From: an uncultured Acholeplasma sp.
GTDB taxonomy: Bacteria; Bacillota_I; Bacilli_A; Acholeplasmatales; Acholeplasmataceae
Reading direction: 5' to 3'
Length of the DNA: 27,021 nucleotides
Assembly (NCBI GenBank): GCA_937934685.1
Contig: CALGYU010000033.1
Coordinates: 1-27,021 of the forward strand
Each line of letters begins with the position of its first letter. The stretch's first letter is position 1. Shown here in pieces: positions 1 through 7,719 of the stretch. The notes under the pieces are model-generated. The model made no database searches and was not told the origin of the DNA. It saw only the letters and a program-made list of their open reading frames with translations. Position numbers and translations under genes: made by a program.

Positions 1-38
1 AAAAAAAGACCTTATATTAAAATAAGGTCACTTTTTTT
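1..38. terminator. Intrinsic terminator downstream of deoB
   Basis: An 8-bp stem (positions 8-15 pairing with 22-29, core GACCTTAT/ATAAGGTC) with a 6-nt loop is flanked by an A-run on the left and a T-run on the right. It can therefore stop transcription in both directions. It begins right at the deoB stop codon and ends the hemW-xerD-deoB unit. Confidence 0.9.
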
Positions 39-1212
39 ACTTAAGAAAGGGTAATAAGGATTTACCATTCTTAGGAGTTTCAGTCTTAAAATTATCGTTA
101 ATCGTATAACCAATATCAGAGAAAGTTTTTGAAATCGGAAGGGCTTTTCCACCCTTAAATTTTTTACTATAAAAGATCAAAGGCACATATTCTCTTGTAT
201 GATCTGTCCCATGATGTATGGGATCATTTCCATGATCTGCTGTTAAAATTAATAAGTCATCTTCTCTTAATTTTTCTAACAATTTAGGTAGATCTTCATC
301 AAATTTTTCAATCGCTTTTCCATAGCCAATTGGGTCTCTTCTATGACCATATAAAGCATCAAAATCTACTAAATTAAGAAAACATAAACCAGTAAAATCC
401 TTTGAAGCCCATGCGGTGATTTGTTCCATCCCATCATCATTTGAAACAGTTTTACTAAATTCAGTAATACCATAACCATCATAAATATCATTAATTTTAC
501 CTAATGCAATCACATCTAAACCAGCCTCTTCTAAAAAGTTTAATGAGGTTTTTTCAAATGGTTTTAATGCATAATCATGTCTATTTGGTGTACGTTTAAA
601 ATCATCTTTATTCGTTCCAACAAATGGTCTAGCAATAACTCGTCCGACTTTCCATTCAGGTTTCATTGTAATTTCTCTAGCAATTTCACAAATTCTATAT
701 TGTTCTTTTATGGGAATAATGTCCTCGTGCATCGCAATTTGCAACACAGAATCAGCAGATGTATAAACAATTAAGTCACCTGTTTTCATGTGTTGTTCAC
801 CTAAATCTTTTAGAATCTCAGTACCTGAAGCAGAGATATTACCAATGACTTTTCTACCAGTTTTTTGTTCTAACTCTAAAATAAGTTCTTCTGGAAATCC
901 GGTGTCTGTGAAAGTTTGGAAAGGTGTTGTAATATATAAACCCATGATTTCCCAGTGACCAGTCATTGTATCTTTTCCTAAAGAAGCTTCCTCCATTTTG
1001 GTGTAATATCCTAAAGGATGATCAATGGAAGGGACATTTTTTATCGCAGCAATATTGGCATATCCTAAACTTTGTAGATTAGGAATATGTAGGTTCATTC
1101 GTTCTGCAATATGTCCTATGGTGTTTGATCCTTCATCATTATAGTCTTTAGCATCAGGTGCTTCTCCAATACCTAAACTATCTAAGACAATTAAAAAAAC
1201 TCTTTTAAACAT
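37..1212 (-). CDS. deoB: Phosphopentomutase DeoB
   Basis: It interconverts (deoxy)ribose-1-phosphate and (deoxy)ribose-5-phosphate in the cytosol, linking nucleoside phosphorylase to DeoC aldolase. The 391-residue length is typical. Alkaline-phosphatase-superfamily metal motifs are visible: D11 in VLDSLGIG, the KDTMTGHWE segment at 80-88 carrying the phosphorylated Thr (probably T84), DFDALYGHRRD near residue 283, and LTADHGNDP with metal-binding D and H residues. The start has an AAAGGAGGA ribosome site. Its ATG overlaps the xerD stop by one base (TAATG), so the two are translationally coupled. xerD followed by deoB matches the ripX-drm order of Bacillus subtilis. No truncation is seen. Confidence 0.97.
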   Translation of the reverse strand: MFKRVFLIVLDSLGIGEAPDAKDYNDEGSNTIGHIAERMNLHIPNLQSLGYANIAAIKNVPSIDHPLGYYTKMEEASLGKDTMTGHWEIMGLYITTPFQTFTDTGFPEELILELEQKTGRKVIGNISASGTEILKDLGEQHMKTGDLIVYTSADSVLQIAMHEDIIPIKEQYRICEIAREITMKPEWKVGRVIARPFVGTNKDDFKRTPNRHDYALKPFEKTSLNFLEEAGLDVIALGKINDIYDGYGITEFSKTVSNDDGMEQITAWASKDFTGLCFLNLVDFDALYGHRRDPIGYGKAIEKFDEDLPKLLEKLREDDLLILTADHGNDPIHHGTDHTREYVPLIFYSKKFKGGKALPISKTFSDIGYTINDNFKTETPKNGKSLLPFLK

Positions 1213-2114
1213 TATGATTCCTCCTTTGCACGTGGGTGTGCTTTGTTATATATTTCTTTGATTCTTTTTTGACTAATATGTGTATAGATTTGAGTGGTTG
1301 AAATGTCTTCGTGTCCTAACAGATTTTGTAGACTACGTAGATCCATACCGTTTTCTAATAAGTGCGTAGCAAACGAATGACGCAATGTATGTGGTGATAG
1401 TTCTGTTTCAACCTTAGCATCTACTGCCAGTTTTTTTAATAACTTGTGAAACCCTTGTCTAGATAAACGTTTCCCATATTGGTTAACAAATAGATAGGAA
1501 TGACTCTCTTTTTTCATCAGTTTTTCACGCGCTTTGGTAATATAGTTTCTTACTGCAATAACTGCCATATCTGATATAGGAACCATTCTTTCTTTTGATC
1601 CTTTACCAGTAACAATCACATAGGATTGGTTGATGTGAATATCGCCTAATCTTAAATCTAACAACTCTGAAACTCTTAATCCTGACCCATAGATTAGTTC
1701 TAATAACGCAAGGTTTCTAAGCCCTAAATCTGTGGTTCTATCTATCGCTTCTAGTAGTGAAACAACCTCATCAACAGAAAGTACTTTGGGTAAAGTTTTT
1801 TCTGTTTTGGGCATATTAAAGTTTAAAGCGATGTTATCATCCACTTCTTTTTCTAGTAATAAAAAACTATGAAATTTTTTAATACTCGTTAGTTTTCTAG
1901 AGATGGTTTTACTACTGATGTTTTTACGTTTTAAACTATTGATGAAACCTTCAATTTGTTTTTTTTCGATACGATCGACTTTGTTTATGTGATGATATTT
2001 TTCTAAAAAGGTTTGGTACTGTTCTAAATCTTTAATATAGGCGCTAATTGTATTTTTTGATAATCCCAGTTCATTAGATAAATAATATTGAAAATCTTTA
2101 ATTAAATATTTCAT
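1212..2114 (-). CDS. xerD: Tyrosine site-specific recombinase XerD
   Basis: It resolves chromosome dimers at dif together with a partner Xer protein. The 300 residues contain an N-terminal SAM-like core-binding domain (about 1-90) and a C-terminal catalytic domain. The full catalytic set is present: R147 (GLRVSELL), K171 (GKGSKER), H242 and R245 (HTLRHSFATH), H268 (LLGHED) and nucleophile Y278 (IYTH). XerD rather than XerC is preferred because Bacillus xerD (ripX) likewise sits directly before drm/deoB; sequence alone would not exclude XerC. The ATG overlaps the hemW TGA stop (ATGA). It is a housekeeping recombinase in a conserved operon, not evidence of a mobile element. Confidence 0.93.
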   Translation of the reverse strand: MKYLIKDFQYYLSNELGLSKNTISAYIKDLEQYQTFLEKYHHINKVDRIEKKQIEGFINSLKRKNISSKTISRKLTSIKKFHSFLLLEKEVDDNIALNFNMPKTEKTLPKVLSVDEVVSLLEAIDRTTDLGLRNLALLELIYGSGLRVSELLDLRLGDIHINQSYVIVTGKGSKERMVPISDMAVIAVRNYITKAREKLMKKESHSYLFVNQYGKRLSRQGFHKLLKKLAVDAKVETELSPHTLRHSFATHLLENGMDLRSLQNLLGHEDISTTQIYTHISQKRIKEIYNKAHPRAKEES

Positions 2115-3202
2115 ATGAATAAGACAAAGACCTGATTGCCTAACATCATACCTACTTCAGTTAACGATAAATGATCGTCTTTTAATTGAAGCAGACCAAG
2201 GTCCATTTTTTCTTTTAGTTTAGGATATGTTTCAAATAAATCAATATCATATGTCTTCTTTATATGTTCCAATGAAACGCCTTTTGTTTTTCTTAAACCA
2301 AAGATGAGTTCATCTTGTAATAATTCTTCTTTGGTTTGTAATGTTTTTGATAATGTGAAGTGATCTAAATACTTAGATAATGAACGTTCATTTAATGTTC
2401 TATAATTATCTACAAAACCATGTGCACCTAACCCAACACCGATATATTCACCTAAACTCCAATAGATTAAATTGTGTTTAGAATAATGACCATTTTTAGC
2501 ATAATTAGAGATCTCATAATGATCATAACCATTAGATTTTAAATATTGGGTAATATATTCAAACATATTAGCTTCAATATCTTCTTCCATTGGTTTAAAG
2601 TTTCCTTTTAAGTACTGATGATAAAAATATGTTTTATCTTCTAGTATTAAGGAATAATAAGAAATATGTGTAATATCTAATTGATGAGCATAATCTAAGT
2701 CTTGTTTAATAAGTTCCATGGTTTGTCCTGGGATGGCATAAATCAAGTCAATACTTATATAAGGAATCCCTATCGTTTTTAGGTGAGAAACAGCATCAAA
2801 GATTTGTTGCTTATTATGCTTTCTGTTGACATATTTCAAAATATCATCATTAAAACTTTGAACACCTAGACTAATTCTATTTAAACCATAAGTTTTAAAT
2901 AGTTCACCTTTTTCTTTACTATAGCTATCTGGATTAACCTCTATGGTATATTCTAATGGCCTGATAGGAGATAAGGCTTTAAACAGCTTTTCTAGTTGCT
3001 CTATCTTTAACATGCTTGGTGTACCACCACCAATATAGATGGTTTCTATGGTATCAAACTGGTCTTTATATAAGTTGATTTCATCTATTAATCTATCTAA
3101 ATAGGTATCAATCATATCTTCATTTTTAGGTACTCGTTTTACAAAATCACAATAGTGACAAATATATTCACAAAAAGGAATATGGATGTATAATCCTTTA
3201 AT
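2111..3202 (-). CDS. hemW: HemW-type radical SAM protein, probable ATT start
   Basis: HemW is the heme-chaperone branch of the HemN-like radical SAM family. The CxxxCxxC cluster motif (C11, C15, C18 within FCEYICHYCDF) lies upstream of the first in-frame ATG, which is at 3113-3115. Starting there would delete the cluster. In frame, the region between the stop at 3221-3223 and the cysteines contains no ATG, GTG or TTG, only ATT, ATT and ATC. The second ATT (3200-3202) aligns with the family start (x-KGLYIHIPFC) and has a GAGG ribosome site 7 nt upstream. A GGGTPS SAM motif follows at about 58-63. The protein is about 363 residues. The family is secure; the start codon is an inference. Confidence 0.88.
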   Translation of the reverse strand: MKGLYIHIPFCEYICHYCDFVKRVPKNEDMIDTYLDRLIDEINLYKDQFDTIETIYIGGGTPSMLKIEQLEKLFKALSPIRPLEYTIEVNPDSYSKEKGELFKTYGLNRISLGVQSFNDDILKYVNRKHNKQQIFDAVSHLKTIGIPYISIDLIYAIPGQTMELIKQDLDYAHQLDITHISYYSLILEDKTYFYHQYLKGNFKPMEEDIEANMFEYITQYLKSNGYDHYEISNYAKNGHYSKHNLIYWSLGEYIGVGLGAHGFVDNYRTLNERSLSKYLDHFTLSKTLQTKEELLQDELIFGLRKTKGVSLEHIKKTYDIDLFETYPKLKEKMDLGLLQLKDDHLSLTEVGMMLGNQVFVLFI

Positions 3203-3226
3203 AATACCACCTCGCTTACATTACTT

Positions 3227-3235
3227 ATTATAACA
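3227..3235 (-). promoter_or_regulatory. Extended -10 promoter for hemW
   Basis: On the minus strand TGTTATAAT gives a perfect TATAAT (3227-3232) preceded by TG. It lies directly after the ssb terminator and about 25 nt before the proposed hemW start, so hemW-xerD-deoB has its own promoter. No good -35 box is seen. Confidence 0.65.
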
Positions 3236-3262
3236 TTTTTAAAGCTAAGGCATAAAGAATAT

Positions 3263-3293
3263 AAAAAAAGAAGCTATCAAATAGCTTCTTTTT
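3263..3293 (-). terminator. Intrinsic terminator downstream of ssb
   Basis: An 8-bp stem GAAGCTAT/ATAGCTTC (3270-3277 with 3281-3288) with a 3-nt loop is flanked by seven As, which read as a T-run on the minus strand. It starts a few bases past the ssb stop, which makes ssb a single-gene transcript. Confidence 0.92.
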
Positions 3294-3294
3294 C

Positions 3295-3636
3295 TCACTC
3301 AGTATCTAATTCATTGTTTTTAGCGGTTGAAAGAAAGGTGATTTTTTCTCCAATAAGTTCTAAAACTGAATATGTTTTATCTTCATTTTCGATTTTTCTT
3401 ATTTGAAGTCTTCCCTTAACAGCAATCAAATCTCCCTTTTTACAATATGTTTTTAGATAAACTGCTAAGTTTTCCCATAAAGTACATTTTATGAAGTCAG
3501 TTTCATATTCCCCCTCATAATTTTTAAAAGCTCTTTTAACTGCTAAAACTGCTTCAATAACTTTTTTTCCATTCTCAATAGTTTTAAGTTCTGGATCTTT
3601 AGTTAGTCTTCCTACTATGATTACCTGATTTAACAC
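3295..3636 (-). CDS. ssb: Short single-stranded DNA-binding protein (SSB)
   Basis: This is an OB-fold ssDNA-binding protein of 113 residues. The N-terminal LNQVIIVGRLTKDPEL is the classical SSB signature, and FIKCTLWENLA and LIAVKGRLQIRK follow the fold. It ends in ELDTE and lacks the acidic DDDIPF-like tail that recruits partner proteins. I chose the GTG at 3634-3636 over the ATG at 3642 because the AAGGAGGA site abuts the ATG (1 nt) but sits about 7 nt from the GTG, and SSBs normally begin M-LN-x-V. The length and missing tail resemble the second, competence-associated SsbB of Bacillus rather than the replicative SsbA found beside rpsF/rpsR. A competence role is only an inference. Confidence 0.9.
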   Translation of the reverse strand: MLNQVIIVGRLTKDPELKTIENGKKVIEAVLAVKRAFKNYEGEYETDFIKCTLWENLAVYLKTYCKKGDLIAVKGRLQIRKIENEDKTYSVLELIGEKITFLSTAKNNELDTE

Positions 3637-3760
3637 AAGCATTCCTCCTTGCTAGTATTTTATACCCCTTTGATTCATATCAAAAAATGCAGAATCTATG
3701 TTAATAATAGCAATGTTTGTGATTATTACTTTTTTTATTTATATTTTTTTTAAATTAAAA

Positions 3761-3810
3761 GCTTAAATCAATCATTCATATTTTTATATGAAAAATGCCT
3801 TCTTTTAAGC
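3761..3810. repeat. Nested inverted repeats in the ssb upstream gap
   Basis: The 192-bp gap between ssb and the M16 gene is very A+T rich. It contains an outer GCTTAAA/TTTAAGC pair (3761-3767 with 3804-3810) enclosing a CATAT-TTTT-ATATG hairpin (3777-3790). It could be an operator or RNA structure, but in such biased sequence it may be chance. A TATAAA-like -10 for ssb lies nearer the gene, around 3658-3664. Confidence 0.3.
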
Positions 3811-3850
3811 AAAAAAAAATGAGACAAATTAAATAATTAAATCTGTCTCA
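3811..3850 (-). terminator. Terminator overlapping the YmfH-like stop codon
   Basis: On the minus strand a 10-bp stem (GAGACAGATT with AATTTGTCTC, one G-T pair) is followed by a run of nine Ts. The left arm encodes the last residues of the M16 protein, and its TAA stop (3829-3831) falls on the loop side of the right arm, so coding sequence and terminator share bases. Confidence 0.88.
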
Positions 3851-5124
3851 TCTTCAATTTTTCTTTCTACATATAAGGTTGCAAGTTGCTCAGGTAAGAT
3901 ATTTTTAATAAACTTAATGATTTCTTCTTTTGTTGTCTGTTGAATCAAGTCAATCACATCATCAAAGCTAACGTTGTAAGGGTCATATTTGCTAAATAAA
4001 TATAATTTATTTTCAAACTCATTTACCGAAAATATTTGTTGCCCTATCATAATTTTTTTAATGAGTTCTAATACTTCTTCTGAAAAACTTTCTTCATTAA
4101 AGTCAAAGATCGTTTCTTTTAACAAAGCATCTAAGTTTAATAAGTCAAAGCTCTCAGTTTGAATAACAGCTGTAAAGACCTGTCCTTCATTAATTAACTG
4201 ATAACCTATAGGTTCATTAATTAACTCAGCATCAACAGCTTTTTCATAAAAATCAGAAAGCATTCCAAAAAGAAAATTAAACGCGATTACAGTCACAATT
4301 TCTTCTTTTAATAGATCTAACCCCTTCTTATCGGTATTAAACTTAAAGCCAACAACCAACTTAGGTTTTACTACATCCATTTGTACAACTTCAAACGATG
4401 AGACAACCTCTTTTCTTTCTTTAGGAAAGTAGGTTTTTACATTTCTTGACACTAATGTAGACTCATGGGTTAAAATTATTTTTTGATATGCTTTTAAATC
4501 AATAGGCCCACTGATCATTAATTTACGTCTATTAGGCTGATAGTAATTTTGGTAAGCTTCTTCTAGCATTTGAACATCAATTAATTCAATGTCCTCAATT
4601 CTTCCGGCTATATCATGAATGATAGGATGTTTTTCTATAAGCATTCTAAGTATTTTAAGTTGAATTTCAGAGTCTACATCATCATTATACATACGAATCT
4701 CCTCAGCAATGATGTTAAACTCTTGATCAATATTCTCTTCTGTAAAATAAGGTTGATCAATCATTTTAAGTAAATATAATAAGCCTTCTTCTATATTTTG
4801 AATTCCTGATAAAGTATAGGATGTGGTCTCATAAGAGGTCATTGCGTTTGCTTGTAAACCTAGTTGAGTAAAATAAGTAAAAGCATCTGTTTGATCATTC
4901 ATCGCAAACATTTTATGTTCTAAAAAATGAGCAATGCCTGGTGTGAGTGAAACCAATTGATTTTGTTCATTTTCATAAACCAAATCAAAGGAACCAAAAT
5001 CAATATCTAGTTGTATATACGTAGAATGGCTAAAATCTTTTAATAAAATAACTTCCATACCATCTTTTGTATGAAATCTTAACATTTCTTCATAATTTAA
5101 ACTACGCAATTTCATCACCGCCAT
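3829..5124 (-). CDS. ymfH: M16 zinc peptidase, YmfH-like catalytic subunit
   Basis: This is an insulinase-family metallopeptidase half of 431 residues. The inverted zinc motif HxxEH is intact (H66, E69, H70 in GIAHFLEH). The third ligand Glu fits E142 in AEEIRMYNDD, at the spacing usual for the family. There is no signal peptide, so it is probably cytosolic. The gene overlaps the upstream M16 gene by 23 nt, as expected for a stoichiometric pair equivalent to Bacillus YmfF-YmfH. The ATG at 5124 has no clear ribosome site; the ATG at 5115 is an alternative behind GGCGGTG. The substrate is unknown. This is the last gene before a strong terminator. Confidence 0.9.
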   Translation of the reverse strand: MAVMKLRSLNYEEMLRFHTKDGMEVILLKDFSHSTYIQLDIDFGSFDLVYENEQNQLVSLTPGIAHFLEHKMFAMNDQTDAFTYFTQLGLQANAMTSYETTSYTLSGIQNIEEGLLYLLKMIDQPYFTEENIDQEFNIIAEEIRMYNDDVDSEIQLKILRMLIEKHPIIHDIAGRIEDIELIDVQMLEEAYQNYYQPNRRKLMISGPIDLKAYQKIILTHESTLVSRNVKTYFPKERKEVVSSFEVVQMDVVKPKLVVGFKFNTDKKGLDLLKEEIVTVIAFNFLFGMLSDFYEKAVDAELINEPIGYQLINEGQVFTAVIQTESFDLLNLDALLKETIFDFNEESFSEEVLELIKKIMIGQQIFSVNEFENKLYLFSKYDPYNVSFDDVIDLIQQTTKEEIIKFIKNILPEQLATLYVERKIEDETDLII

Positions 5125-6322
5125 GTAAAATAAAAATATTGGTTAATCTTAAGCTATCTAAAGCCTCTTTGATCATCTCAATGGTTACAACATCAATTCT
5201 TTGGATACGCTCTTCTAAGGTCAAATTTTGATGGTATAAAAGATGAATGAAAGATTCAATAGAATGTGAAAGTTGATAATCTAGTGAGGTATATAAAACA
5301 CTTTTTAAATAACTTTTTGCATGATAGAGTTCATCATAGCTAACACCATAGTCAAGTATCGATTCCATAATTTCCATCATTTTTGAAAGGGCCTGGTCTC
5401 TATCTAGCGTGTCAACACCAGCGTATAATGTCAACAAACCGCGATCAAAATCAAATTCTGTATCCACATCATAAGCAAGCATTTGTTCTTCTCTTATGAT
5501 TTTAAATAAGCGGGATTCTGGTGAACTACCGATGATGATTGTTAGTAATAACATAGCTTCATATAAAGGATCAAAATAAGTTATTGGACTATGATAACCC
5601 ATATAAATTAAGGCTTGTTGCATTGAGATTTGTTCTTCTTTAATCACAGCCTCATTTGGGTAAACAAAAGGGTTGTATTCATATTTTTTTTCAATAGTTA
5701 AAGACTTTTTGAATGTGTTTTCTATCAATTTGATATCATCATCTTCTAAATTGCCGTTAACGGTAATAATTAAATCGTTGTTTAAAAATTCGTTTTGATA
5801 ATATTGATATAAATCATTTAGAGTAATAGATTCTAATAGTTTTTTTGATCCTGTTGACATTTGTCCAAAAGGATGATCTTTATAAATGCTTTGATAATAT
5901 TTTAATTTACCATAATTGGTCTTATCTTCTTTTATTTTATCAATCATATCTAAACTGGTTTGTTTAACCACTTTGAAATGTTTTTCATTAAACAAGTTTC
6001 TATCATAAATCATTTCTTTAACTAAAGTCAGTGTTTCTTCTAATAAATGGCTTTCTTCCATGATCTTTGGATCTGGTAAAGTTAAAACATAGCAAATAAA
6101 ATGGCTATCTTTAGTTAGTTTAACGTTTTCTACTAATCTGGTACCATATAAAAAGGATAATTTCTCATTAAATTGTTTAGGTGTAGGATTTTGATCAGTA
6201 GCATATCTTAAAAGTTTACCAAGTAAAAAACGATACCCGATCGTTTCTAGATTTAATTTTTCTTTAAACCAGAAAACAATTTGTATCGTTTTAAAAGACT
6301 TGTTTTTATTGACTGTTATCAT
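5102..6322 (-). CDS. ymfF: M16 peptidase-like, YmfF-type non-catalytic partner
   Basis: This 406-residue M16-fold protein lacks any HxxEH motif, so it is not expected to bind the catalytic zinc. It keeps the C-terminal substrate-contact segment of the family (SRLFKIIREEQMLAYDVD near residue 272), which contains the conserved Arg/Tyr pair. This complements the zinc-bearing neighbour, and a heterodimer with one active site is the natural inference, as for other M16B alpha/beta pairs. Its ATG overlaps the deoD stop (ATGA) and its end overlaps the next gene by 23 nt, so the chain looks translationally coupled. Confidence 0.87.
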   Translation of the reverse strand: MITVNKNKSFKTIQIVFWFKEKLNLETIGYRFLLGKLLRYATDQNPTPKQFNEKLSFLYGTRLVENVKLTKDSHFICYVLTLPDPKIMEESHLLEETLTLVKEMIYDRNLFNEKHFKVVKQTSLDMIDKIKEDKTNYGKLKYYQSIYKDHPFGQMSTGSKKLLESITLNDLYQYYQNEFLNNDLIITVNGNLEDDDIKLIENTFKKSLTIEKKYEYNPFVYPNEAVIKEEQISMQQALIYMGYHSPITYFDPLYEAMLLLTIIIGSSPESRLFKIIREEQMLAYDVDTEFDFDRGLLTLYAGVDTLDRDQALSKMMEIMESILDYGVSYDELYHAKSYLKSVLYTSLDYQLSHSIESFIHLLYHQNLTLEERIQRIDVVTIEMIKEALDSLRLTNIFILHGGDEIA

Positions 6323-7029
6323 TCAATACTTTCTAAAGCTATTTCCATCATTTTAGTAAATGCAGTTTGTCTTTCTTCAGCACTTGTTACTTCGTTTGTA
6401 ACAAATGAGTCTGAAATAGTTAAAACACATGCCGCATTTTTTCCTAATGCTTTTGCGTTAGCAAATAAAGCAAAGGACTCCATTTCTACACCTAAAGCAT
6501 TGTAATCTGATAAAATCGTTTTGTAATCATCAGAATTAAGTCGATAAAAGACATCAGACGAGTGAATTCTTCCTTCATGAATTGGAATGTTTAGTCTTTC
6601 TGCAGCTGAAACTATTTTTTTGTTTAAGGCAGAAGTCGCTGGTAAAACATTACTATCAGATAATCCCATGGTTTTAGCATAGCTAGATTCACTGTAAGCA
6701 TCTTGAACTAAGAAAACATCATAAACGTTTAGTTCTGGACTATAGGCTCCTGCTGAACCGACTCTAATGATATTTTCTACATCATAAAATTTATAAAGTT
6801 CATAGCTATAAATACCAATACTTGGCATGCCCATTCCAGAGCCCATAACCGTTACTTTCTTTCCTTTGTATGTACCAGTGTATCCTAACATATTTCTAAC
6901 GCCATTGATTTGTACAATATCCTCTAAAAAAGTTTCAGCTATAAATTTAGCTCTAAGTGGATCTCCAGGCATTAAAACGGTTTTTGCTACTAGGTTTTTA
7001 TCCTTTAGTTCAATATGTGGTGTTGACAT
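6319..7029 (-). CDS. deoD: Purine nucleoside phosphorylase, DeoD type
   Basis: It phosphorolyses purine (deoxy)nucleosides to free base and (deoxy)ribose-1-phosphate. The 236 residues match the hexameric, low-molecular-mass PNP family. Visible motifs: PGDPLRAKFI (21-30, phosphate-binding G22 and R26), VRNMLGYTG, R89 in RVGSAGAY, the ribose-binding V-E-M-E stretch (E182-E184), and TISDSF with catalytic D207. An AAGG site lies 7 nt before ATG. It follows deoC by 27 nt and feeds its sugar product to DeoB, encoded about 5 kb downstream, and then to DeoC. Confidence 0.96.
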   Translation of the reverse strand: MSTPHIELKDKNLVAKTVLMPGDPLRAKFIAETFLEDIVQINGVRNMLGYTGTYKGKKVTVMGSGMGMPSIGIYSYELYKFYDVENIIRVGSAGAYSPELNVYDVFLVQDAYSESSYAKTMGLSDSNVLPATSALNKKIVSAAERLNIPIHEGRIHSSDVFYRLNSDDYKTILSDYNALGVEMESFALFANAKALGKNAACVLTISDSFVTNEVTSAEERQTAFTKMMEIALESIE

Positions 7030-7056
7030 AATGTGTACCTTCTTTCTTTTTTTATA

Positions 7057-7719
7057 TTAATAACCTTCTTTTGCTTCCTCGTGGTTAATAAGTGCAATAC
7101 CATTTGAAGTTCCGATTCTAGTTGCTCCTGCGTTGATCATAATCATCGCATCTTCAAAACTTCTAACGCCACCAGAGGCTTTGACCTCTAAGGCATCTTT
7201 AACTGTTTCTTTCATTAATTTAACATCATCTTTGTTAGCCCCTGATGCTGCATATCCTGTAGAGGTTTTAACAAAATTAGCTTTTGCTTTTAAAGCTTGT
7301 TTACAAACTAAAACAATTTCTTCTTTAGTTAAATAAGCTGTTTCAATGATGACTTTAACAGTTTTTCCATTTGCTGCATCAACAACCGCTTTAATATCTT
7401 CAAAAACGGCTTTTTCATCTTGTGCTTTAACAGCAGAAACGTTAACAACCATATCTATTTCATCTGCACCATTTAAGATAGCATCTTTAGTTTCATAAGC
7501 TTTTACTTCTTTTGTATGTGTGCCATGAGGAAAGCCTACGACTGTACAAACCAATGGTTTTTTATCTTTTAATAACTTAGCTGCGTATGCTACCCATAAT
7601 GGGGAAACACAAACGCTCTTAAAATCATACTCAATTGCTTCGCTAACCAATTTTTCAATGTCTTTTTTAGAAACTGTTGGACCAAGTTTGGTATGATCAA
7701 TCATTTCATTTAACTTCAT
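7057..7719 (-). CDS. deoC: Deoxyribose-phosphate aldolase DeoC
   Basis: This class I aldolase splits 2-deoxyribose-5-phosphate into glyceraldehyde-3-phosphate and acetaldehyde. It has 220 residues in a TIM barrel. The Schiff-base lysine is K151 in FVKTSTGY, with D89 in ADEIDMVVN and K180 in KASGGVR. The C-terminal Tyr (Y220), whose equivalent assists proton transfer in E. coli DeoC, is preserved. The start has an AAAGGAGAA site located inside the end of the upstream membrane gene, which it overlaps by 14 nt. Together with deoD and deoB it completes deoxynucleoside catabolism. Confidence 0.96.
   Translation of the reverse strand: MKLNEMIDHTKLGPTVSKKDIEKLVSEAIEYDFKSVCVSPLWVAYAAKLLKDKKPLVCTVVGFPHGTHTKEVKAYETKDAILNGADEIDMVVNVSAVKAQDEKAVFEDIKAVVDAANGKTVKVIIETAYLTKEEIVLVCKQALKAKANFVKTSTGYAASGANKDDVKLMKETVKDALEVKASGGVRSFEDAMIMINAGATRIGTSNGIALINHEEAKEGY

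Noticed and set aside
1212..2114. Tyrosine recombinase as a sign of an integrated mobile element
   Set aside because: It sits in the conserved xerD-deoB order, has normal housekeeping length, and there are no att repeats, phage genes or tRNA target nearby.
2111..3115. hemW taken as a truncated 334-aa gene starting at the first ATG
   Set aside because: The same frame continues upstream through an intact CxxxCxxC motif, so the gene is whole and only its start codon is unusual.
3643..3828. Hidden small gene in the ssb-M16 gap
   Set aside because: No start with a ribosome site is seen on either strand; the gap is A+T-rich with inverted repeats and the M16 terminator only.
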